Origin: Gammaproteobacteria bacterium
Lineage (GTDB): Bacteria > Pseudomonadota > Gammaproteobacteria > Steroidobacterales > JABDKV01
Direction of reading: 5' to 3'
NCBI GenBank assembly: GCA_029862285.1
Contig: JAOTXR010000158.1
Coordinates: 1 to 5,749, forward strand
DNA length: 5,749 nt
Shown here: positions 1 through 5,140 of the stretch, piece by piece
Numbering within the stretch: position 1 is the stretch's first letter
Layout of the letters: each line of letters begins with the position of its first letter
Made by a program: the position numbers and the translations under genes
Notes under the pieces: model-generated
Told to the model about the DNA's origin: nothing
Seen by the model: only the letters and a program-made list of their open reading frames with translations
Database searches by the model: none

Positions 1-194
1 GAAGAGCCAGTAATATCAAATTGTTAGACGATTTGTTTCGAGTGAATTGAGGTATTCATTCAGGGAGGATGTGGGCGTAACTTGACGAGTGTTCAGGTTC
101 GGTTCAGCGATCCGGGCCTACCTTCCAATGCATCGTTGGCGTAATGCCTCACGCGTGCGCTGCGTATAGAAAAACCGCCGGAAGGAGAAATTTC
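1..194. other. Leader region upstream of the cluster, no gene recognised
   Basis: No coding region can be supported here. All three + frames hit a stop early (at 11-13, 25-27 and 48-50), so at most the last few codons of an upstream gene could lie at the very left edge. The region presumably holds the promoter of the cluster, but no good -35/-10 pair with normal spacing is visible. TTGACG at 82-87 is a fair -35 match, but nothing like TATAAT lies 16-18 bases downstream. The last bases hold the ribosome binding site of the first gene. No riboswitch-like fold or strong hairpin was noticed by eye. Confidence 0.5.
182..187 (+). promoter_or_regulatory. Ribosome binding site fixing the start of the first gene
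   Basis: AAGGAG lies 7 bases before the ATG at 195. It selects that ATG over the in-frame ATG at 144, which has no purine-rich tract in front and would put an Arg-rich tail ahead of the signal peptide. Confidence 0.8.
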
Positions 195-1028
195 ATGACA
201 AAGCAAACGTCCTCTCGCGGCCGGCTCCGCAGTCTGCTGCCACTGGCCCTGCTGGGTCCGGTCATAGCGGCTGCTGCGTCAGTACCCGCGACAGGCCCGA
301 CCATACGACTATTCCCAACGACCGTGCTCGAGGACATCCGCCACACCGGCCAGATTGCCGAAGAAATGGAAAGCGGGTTGCAGAGCATCATTGCCAAGCT
401 CGATCAGCAACAGCAGCTCTATCTCGAAGCGAAGTGCGATGGTGCCGAGGGCGATCCGGGTTGCGACCAGATTGCCAAACAGTTGGGCGCCACCTACCTG
501 GATATGCTCAACGTGATGAACGAAGGCCTGCCCGACATGGAACGAGCCGTGACCAGTACGCGTAACAGCCTCGAGAAGAGACTACGCACCGAGGTTGGCA
601 AGAAAATGACGCCGTGGGACTTGCAGGAAAACCTGCTCGGCAACACGCCGAATGCGGCGGTCAAGTCGCAACCCGCCATGCGCGGTCGATCAGGCCTGCG
701 TCTCAGTGAACGTTTTCGTCAGTACTACAACCTCGTTGCCAACGGTGGCGGCAACAGTGCTGAACAGTCGCTTACCGTGGTTGCCTCTGACATCTATCTG
801 GATATGGACGAAGCCTCCATTTTGATTGCGCGCACTCAGGAAGAAATCAGTCGTGCGACCTTGCTGGAGCAACTCAATCAGTCGTTTGGCGTCATTACGC
901 CGCAGATGCAGGAAGTCGTCGGCGGCGTCAAGTCGATTCTGTTTGGCGAATTCGAAGGCGACGCGCCGATTTCCGGTCCGCCGCCGAGCGATGTCAAGCA
1001 GGCGTACAGCAGCCCCCTCGAGATGTAA
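195..1028 (+). CDS. Exported, mostly helical periplasmic protein of unknown function
   Basis: I do not recognise this family. The 277-residue product starts at the ATG behind AAGGAG. It opens with a Sec-type signal: Lys/Arg within residues 3-12, a hydrophobic core at about 13-28 and Ala-rich residues before a probable cleavage site near 28-34. There is no lipobox, so it should be a free periplasmic or secreted protein. The mature part is rich in Gln, Glu, Leu and Met and looks mainly alpha-helical (about 44-80, 93-135, 168-182, 190-250). A Gln run occupies 71-74. Cys81 and Cys90 are the only mature cysteines and could form a disulfide around an acidic Gly-rich loop. The end is a Pro/Ser-rich tail. 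It is the first gene of the cluster, 12 bases before a lipoprotein gene, so an accessory periplasmic role in the same envelope system is likely but inferred. It shows no enzyme motif. Confidence 0.85.
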   Translation: MTKQTSSRGRLRSLLPLALLGPVIAAAASVPATGPTIRLFPTTVLEDIRHTGQIAEEMESGLQSIIAKLDQQQQLYLEAKCDGAEGDPGCDQIAKQLGATYLDMLNVMNEGLPDMERAVTSTRNSLEKRLRTEVGKKMTPWDLQENLLGNTPNAAVKSQPAMRGRSGLRLSERFRQYYNLVANGGGNSAEQSLTVVASDIYLDMDEASILIARTQEEISRATLLEQLNQSFGVITPQMQEVVGGVKSILFGEFEGDAPISGPPPSDVKQAYSSPLEM

Positions 1029-1040
1029 ACGGAGTAAACC

Positions 1041-1577
1041 ATGAAGACTTTCAAACTTTCGGTACTGCCGCTGGCGCTGCTAATAGCGATCGGGTCTGGA
1101 TGTGCCACCACGCCTCAGCCGGACTGCTCCTTGCCAGATGGAAATAACCTGCGGGTATCGATAGAGAGCAGCAAGACGCAACTGAGCAATGGCTGCGCTG
1201 CGCTGTTCGATGCTTATTTTGACCGGCTGTTGACTGTGGCCGAGGGCGATCCCAAGTCCCGTCACAAGCAGACCTTCAGTGAGTTTCTCGAATGGACCAC
1301 TGACAGTGGTTTGCTTAGTCGCAGACAGGCGCAGGCTTATTACAATCGTTACTTCAATGTGAAGTTCATGTCGCTGGCCGGCGACTACAACAACTGTTCC
1401 TACACCTGTCCACGGCAGGCGGAGCTGCTCACCCGGATGGAGGAGGAGCTGACCGACAAGGAGCAGGGTTTGCTGCGGGTCTCGCTCGATCGCGACAGTT
1501 ACTACCGTGCGGATCAATTGCTGAAAGAGACCGAGCTGGTGCTGGCGGCGACTTGCACGGCATGTGCGGCGAATTGA
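1041..1577 (+). CDS. Cysteine-rich lipoprotein of unknown function
   Basis: A 178-residue protein with a lipoprotein signal: Lys2 and Lys5, a hydrophobic stretch at 7-17 and a lipobox-like IGSGC ending at Cys21. The residue after the Cys is Ala, not Asp, which by the Lol rule predicts the outer membrane. Besides the lipidated Cys there are six cysteines (29, 52, 119, 123, 172, 175), including a CxxxC and a C-terminal CxxC. An even number in an exported protein suggests three disulfides. A metal or redox role cannot be excluded, but no known domain is recognised. The middle part looks helical with many Tyr/Arg and Glu residues. GGAG at 1031-1034 lies 6 bases before the ATG. The gene sits between the exported helical protein and the TolQ/ExbB-like gene, 6 bases before the latter, so it probably serves as an outer-membrane component of the same system. 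Confidence 0.85.
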   Translation: MKTFKLSVLPLALLIAIGSGCATTPQPDCSLPDGNNLRVSIESSKTQLSNGCAALFDAYFDRLLTVAEGDPKSRHKQTFSEFLEWTTDSGLLSRRQAQAYYNRYFNVKFMSLAGDYNNCSYTCPRQAELLTRMEEELTDKEQGLLRVSLDRDSYYRADQLLKETELVLAATCTACAAN

Positions 1578-1583
1578 CCAGGC

Positions 1584-2225
1584 ATGGCTACACCGGGCGA
1601 TAACCAGTTCCTGAGCGGCGTCGTCAACGGCGGTGTCAGCGCCGCCCTCGGCGGATTGATGCTGTTATATGTCGCTGCACGCAGCGACATCATCGAGTTG
1701 CGCGCGACCTCCGGTATCGAAACGCCGGCATGGTTTCAGTGGCTGGATCACAATCTCGGGCTCGCGTTGCCGATTTTCGTGATCATCCTTTTGTTGTTCG
1801 TGCAGACGCTGTCCGAATTACGACGTCGGGTAGCCCGGCACGACAGTCCGGACCGCATCGCGCAAATGGATCATATGGCAGACATCTGGACCAGCCTGTT
1901 TTTTGGTGTCGGCGTGATCTGGACCGCTATCGGCATGCGCAATGCGTTGCTGCACGCACTCGGGGATCCTGCCGCGACACTGGAGGCCGGTGCTTTCGCC
2001 CTGCTCGAACGGATGGTTGACGGCGGCATCCTGGTTGCGTTGTCGACAACCATCGTGGGTGGTGTCGGTGGCTATTTCATGCGTGTCATAAAGACCATTG
2101 CTGTCGGAGCAGAACTCAAACGCAGCTATGCCCGGCATGGCCGCGAAGACACCCAGGCCATACGCGAGAGTCTTGACTCGATGAACCGTCACCTGGAAGG
2201 GATGTCCGGAGAGCGGGAGGAGTGA
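1584..2225 (+). CDS. MotA/TolQ/ExbB-superfamily-like inner-membrane channel protein
   Basis: A 213-residue polytopic membrane protein with hydrophobic segments at about 10-31, 57-75, 101-121 and 147-167. The last two resemble the two pore helices of TolQ/ExbB/MotA proteins: a Gly/Trp/Thr helix, GVGVIWTAIGM (108-118), matching the family's GxxGTxxGI-type motif, and a small-residue helix, ALSTTIVGGVGG (152-163), matching the ALxxTxxG motif. Thr114 and Thr155/156 sit where the family has pore threonines. In the family, such proteins form the ring around the paired ExbD/TolR/MotB helices and use the ion gradient. The loop at 76-100 and the tail at 168-213 are charged and likely cytoplasmic. The protein is slightly shorter than TolQ and has one extra predicted membrane segment. 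The next gene overlaps by four bases and encodes the expected partner. The ribosome binding site is weak (CCAGG at 1578-1582), consistent with coupling to upstream translation. Membrane location is near certain; the family call is by motif only. Confidence 0.75.
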   Translation: MATPGDNQFLSGVVNGGVSAALGGLMLLYVAARSDIIELRATSGIETPAWFQWLDHNLGLALPIFVIILLLFVQTLSELRRRVARHDSPDRIAQMDHMADIWTSLFFGVGVIWTAIGMRNALLHALGDPAATLEAGAFALLERMVDGGILVALSTTIVGGVGGYFMRVIKTIAVGAELKRSYARHGREDTQAIRESLDSMNRHLEGMSGEREE

Positions 2226-3043
2226 GTCCTTTGCCGTGGCAAATGTCATATGCGGCTTCCGCGGATCTCGAAAACTCCGAGCTGCAAACCGACGTCATGC
2301 GTTTCATGGCCATTCTGGCATTTTGCCTCGTGGCTATATTTGCCATCGTTCAAAGCATCCCGTTGCAACCCGCTCAGAGCCAGGCGCCACCACCAGCAGA
2401 GACAGACGTTGTTGTTGAGTTGCCTGCTGTTGTAGCGCCCGTGTCACCGGCTGTTGAATCGAAAGAACCGGAACCCGTTGCCGCGGTGCCGGTAGTGCCG
2501 CAACCAACCCCGCAGGTAGTGCCTGCCGCGCCGGAACCACGACAGAAACCAAATCCGGTATCGAAACCCGTCGCCAAACCGCTTCCTGTTCCGCGATACA
2601 CGCCAAAGCCTCAACCGGCGCGAACAGAACCGCCAAGACAGACCGACCCGGAACCGACCCCGCAGCCCACACCAGTGCGCCAGGGTCTGTCGTTGCGTTT
2701 CGAGTCCGATGCAATTCTGCGCAGCCTGGTTGAGCGCCGCCTGGTCAGTCTTTATGCCATCGCCGGTGACGATTTTTACCGGATGGCAGTCTCTGCCGGC
2801 CGCGTGAGTTTTGGCGCCGGCGCGGCACCGGCCCAGTTTCACGAAATGGTCCTGGAGACGGTCCCGGCTGACGTGCTGAGTTCGTTTGAGCTCCAGCATG
2901 GTGTTGCTGCCCGCCAGCTAACGTGGGGCGTTACGCTGCCGGCCGCGACCACCAGCCAGCTCAGGCGTTTTGTTCGCACGAACTATCAGGGCAGCCTGGT
3001 AATAACCTCAGAAGCCGGGCTTGCCTTGGCCGGGAGCGGCTAG
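2222..3043 (+). CDS. ExbD/TolR-like transmembrane partner with TonB-like Pro-rich arm
   Basis: A 273-residue bitopic protein with a short cytoplasmic N-terminus (1-23) and one membrane helix at about 25-46. Asp24 stands at the cytoplasmic edge of that helix, in the TDVMRFMAIL context, like the essential protonatable Asp of ExbD, TolR and MotB. Next comes a linker at 47-151 with about 33 prolines, including EP, KP and PxP repeats like those of TonB, long enough to cross much of the periplasm. A compact C-terminal domain (155-273) follows that I do not recognise; it has neither the ExbD/TolR fold signature nor an OmpA-type peptidoglycan-binding motif. The start is GTG at 2222, overlapping the previous stop (GTGA), with GGAGAG at 2208-2213 as a suitable ribosome binding site. 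The ATG at 2243 lacks one and is a weaker alternative. It is presumably the stator partner of the preceding channel protein, passing ion-driven movement to an outer-membrane or periplasmic target. That role is inferred. Confidence 0.75.
   Translation: MSPLPWQMSYAASADLENSELQTDVMRFMAILAFCLVAIFAIVQSIPLQPAQSQAPPPAETDVVVELPAVVAPVSPAVESKEPEPVAAVPVVPQPTPQVVPAAPEPRQKPNPVSKPVAKPLPVPRYTPKPQPARTEPPRQTDPEPTPQPTPVRQGLSLRFESDAILRSLVERRLVSLYAIAGDDFYRMAVSAGRVSFGAGAAPAQFHEMVLETVPADVLSSFELQHGVAARQLTWGVTLPAATTSQLRRFVRTNYQGSLVITSEAGLALAGSG
3033..3036 (+). promoter_or_regulatory. Ribosome binding site deciding the start of the large lipoprotein gene
   Basis: GGAG (within CGGGAGCGG) lies 8 bases before the ATG at 3045 and inside the end of the previous gene. 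It supports this ATG over the in-frame TTG at 3021, which would place eight extra residues in front of a well-formed lipoprotein signal. Confidence 0.7.
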
Positions 3044-3044
3044 C

Positions 3045-4493
3045 ATGCGTCTGGTGCAACTGGCAATCGCAATACTATCGGTCGCGGGTTGTGCGACTAC
3101 ATCGAGTAATGCCTGGGCCCGCTTCAGCGACGGCAGCTTGAACGAATGGCTCGGTGACGAAGCTGTGCCGGGGCTGACAGAGACTTTCAGCCAGTTCCCG
3201 CGTTTCAAGGGCGAAGTCATTCACATCGCAGTGTTGGACGGCGAGCAAGTGGCAGGTGATCCCAATGGTTTGAGTACTGCGACCCGCGACGCGGTGCATT
3301 CAGCGTTGCTGCAGGTGCCGGGACTCAACATCGTCAGAGTCGATGGCCCTGAAAACTGTATGAACGCCGCGCGTGGTGGTTACTATCTGGCGATCGATGC
3401 GACCGGGTCCGGTTCCCGCAGTGCAACGGTCACCCTGAGAATTTTCGATATAGTCGAACGCCAGTGGGTCAGTGGTTTCGGCTACGAGTGGCGCGGTGAC
3501 CTGACGGGTGCGCAACGCGAGGCATTGCGGCGGTCAGTCATTGCCGATTCCACGCGTGGTCTGCGTGTATCGCCGTTTTCTGCCGATCAGTCCGATCTGC
3601 TTGCCGCACGACTCGCGGCGGATCTGGCGTGCAAACTGCGGCTTGCCGGTAATGACGAATTGGTGGTACAGCCGGTCAAAAGTCGTTCGGCAGCACTCAT
3701 TGCCGGCAATCTTGCGCGCACCCATGAAATTCCCGTCAGCGCCGACGGTGTGTTGTTGCTGGACACCCGCATACACAAAGTCAATGAACGCTTGTACCAG
3801 GTCTGGGCGATACTGACACCGGTCCGGGGTACACCGGAGACTGCATCAATCGCGAGCAGCTACTATGCGACTCGGCCATTGCTGAAATCGGATACGGCCA
3901 AAGTCGTCACACGCATCCCTGCCGTGGCCGCGACGGAAACGATGCGTGAGCCGGATCTGGTAGCCGGTCTGACAATAGTCGGACCTGCCGATCAGCACGA
4001 TTGTGAGACACCGGACACCTGGCGTCGTGAACCCGTGAGCCTCGGCGACCGACCGGTGGTGTCGGACGACGATTGTTTTGGCCTGGCTTTTCAGCGTCAC
4101 CCGCAGGCGCAGATCTATGTGGTTAATCACCAGGTCGATTCGGGTCTGGTGCGATTGTATCCGTCACGTTGCGAGCAGGGTGTACCGGTCGATCGATTCC
4201 CGGCAGGTGCCAATGCGCTCGGTTGGGACGCACGTTCGGGCACCGAGACCTTTTATGTACTCGCCGCCCGTGGGCAGCGGGTAGTCAGCCGGCTCGATCG
4301 CCTGATGGCGCAGTTACCCGATGCGTGCGAGTCGCAAGACAAAGACAGATTGCCAGCTAAAGACTGGCTTAACGATATAGACGCTGCGGTTCGCGGTTCG
4401 GGTGACGATGTTGCCTGGCAGGCTGTACGCGTCTATCACCAGCCGGCGTCAGATACGCGTCGGTTGGGTGATAACACAGGAGCAGCACGATGA
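3045..4493 (+). CDS. Large outer-membrane lipoprotein with DUF4384-like C-terminal region
   Basis: A 482-residue lipoprotein. Arg2, a hydrophobic core and the lipobox LSVAGC end at Cys16; Ala follows the Cys, predicting outer-membrane sorting. Residues 57-150 look like an alternating strand/helix domain (a strand at 58-65, then a helix with TR..V..AL and VPGLNIVR). This is loosely reminiscent of the CsgG/FlgO/TolB-N type of lipoprotein domain. Residues 232-275 give a second strand-rich unit. Residues 343-410 (GLAFQR, QIYVVNHQVDSGLVRLYPS, PAGAN, GTETFYVLAARG) resemble DUF4384, a beta-sandwich-like domain of envelope and stress proteins in which a D/SG.V..L.P core and an aromatic strand recur. 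The tail at 411-482 is charged and probably helical. Cysteines at 105, 196, 320, 344, 376 and 428 could pair. It starts one base after the Pro-rich partner gene and overlaps the SPOR-like gene by four bases, so it is probably the outer-membrane target or anchor of that arm. Lipoprotein status is firm, domain names tentative. Confidence 0.82.
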   Translation: MRLVQLAIAILSVAGCATTSSNAWARFSDGSLNEWLGDEAVPGLTETFSQFPRFKGEVIHIAVLDGEQVAGDPNGLSTATRDAVHSALLQVPGLNIVRVDGPENCMNAARGGYYLAIDATGSGSRSATVTLRIFDIVERQWVSGFGYEWRGDLTGAQREALRRSVIADSTRGLRVSPFSADQSDLLAARLAADLACKLRLAGNDELVVQPVKSRSAALIAGNLARTHEIPVSADGVLLLDTRIHKVNERLYQVWAILTPVRGTPETASIASSYYATRPLLKSDTAKVVTRIPAVAATETMREPDLVAGLTIVGPADQHDCETPDTWRREPVSLGDRPVVSDDDCFGLAFQRHPQAQIYVVNHQVDSGLVRLYPSRCEQGVPVDRFPAGANALGWDARSGTETFYVLAARGQRVVSRLDRLMAQLPDACESQDKDRLPAKDWLNDIDAAVRGSGDDVAWQAVRVYHQPASDTRRLGDNTGAAR

Positions 4494-5140
4494 GCAGAAC
4501 ACTGGGATTTTTTCTCGGCAGCGCCGCGGTATTCGCGATGCTGGTCTACATCTTGGGGCAACCGGTACCGCTTGCAGTACCGGCAGATCGCCAGAAGGAG
4601 GCAGCCGATCAAAGCGCTTTTGTTCGCAGCGCAGTCGTGCCGGTTCCGGCACGCAGGTCCGAGCCAGAGCAGCAACCCTCGCTACCCCAGACGGATGCGC
4701 CGGCTGAAGCGGCGCCGGTTCAGCCGCTGCCTGCCGATTCGGGACCACCGCCAGCGACTCTGGAGGCAACACCGGAAGCTGCGCCAACGCCGGATCAGAC
4801 AAACGAAGTCGAGTTGGTCGAGACCTGGCTTGCGAACGCGCCTGACGAGGGTCCGGCAGAAGAAGTTGTTGCGGTGGAGTCCGCCCAGAGCATGGGACCG
4901 CCACGCCCGACTGTCGAGATGGAGTGGTTTATGGTTTGGGATCCGTTCCACAGCGAGCTGTCCGCAAATGCGTTTGCACGACGCCTCGAACGCATAACAG
5001 GGCTGGACTATCGGGTAATCAAAACCGATCCGGCCCGCTACCGGGTCGCGGTAGGCTATACATCTGAAGAACAACGGGTCGCCAATGTCGCTGCCATCGA
5101 AGAAGCAACGGGTCTGAGCATCGCCGGTGGCAGCCGATGA
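4490..5140 (+). CDS. Membrane-anchored protein with Pro-rich linker and SPOR-like domain
   Basis: A 216-residue bitopic protein with a single membrane helix at about 5-23, a Pro/Ala/Glu-rich disordered linker (24-140) and a compact C-terminal domain (144-212). That domain begins with an aromatic strand (EWFMVWDPF), continues with a helix (SANAFARRLERITG), a strand (DYRVIKT), a second strand with YRVAVGY, and a last helix (EEQRVANVAAIEEATG). This order, the YRV.VGY.SEEQ core and the SELSANAFARRL helix match the SPOR fold, which in known proteins such as FtsN and DamX binds denuded glycan strands. SPOR is very divergent at sequence level, so the call is moderate. GGAG at 4479-4482 lies 7 bases before the ATG. 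The gene overlaps the lipoprotein gene (ATGA, 4490-4493) and the transglycosylase gene (ATGA, 5137-5140). It would plausibly bring the machine or the transglycosylase to peptidoglycan lacking stem peptides; that is inference. Confidence 0.78.
   Translation: MSRTLGFFLGSAAVFAMLVYILGQPVPLAVPADRQKEAADQSAFVRSAVVPVPARRSEPEQQPSLPQTDAPAEAAPVQPLPADSGPPPATLEATPEAAPTPDQTNEVELVETWLANAPDEGPAEEVVAVESAQSMGPPRPTVEMEWFMVWDPFHSELSANAFARRLERITGLDYRVIKTDPARYRVAVGYTSEEQRVANVAAIEEATGLSIAGGSR

Noticed and set aside
91..107. Short GGTTC/GTTCAG direct repeats as an operator
   Set aside because: The units are only 5-6 bases, without symmetry or further copies; chance is a sufficient explanation.
82..111. Sigma-70 promoter with TTGACG as -35
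   Set aside because: No acceptable -10 at 16-18 bases; CAGCGA/AGCGAT are poor matches, so I do not list it as a feature.
144..194. Upstream in-frame ATG giving a 17-residue longer first protein
   Set aside because: No ribosome binding site in front, and the extension would precede a normal signal peptide; the ATG at 195 has AAGGAG at ideal spacing.
1584..3043. Zorya (ZorA/ZorB) anti-phage defence motor
   Set aside because: The channel protein lacks the long cytoplasmic ZorA tail, the partner lacks an OmpA-like peptidoglycan-binding domain, and no zorC/D/E-like gene follows.
3021..3044. TTG start for the large lipoprotein
   Set aside because: The ATG at 3045 has GGAG 8 bases upstream and gives a standard-length lipoprotein signal.
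4449..4904. 151-codon minus-strand open frame, and similar ones at 1080-1517, 1818-2249 and 2444-2899
   Set aside because: They lie wholly opposite well-supported + strand genes, have low-complexity or Arg/Ser/Pro-rich products and no recognisable domain; they are shadows in GC-rich sequence.
1584..5140. A Tol-Pal or ExbB-ExbD-TonB operon
   Set aside because: No TolA, TolB propeller, Pal OmpA-like motif or TonB C-terminal motif is seen; the partner protein and lipoproteins do not match those families.
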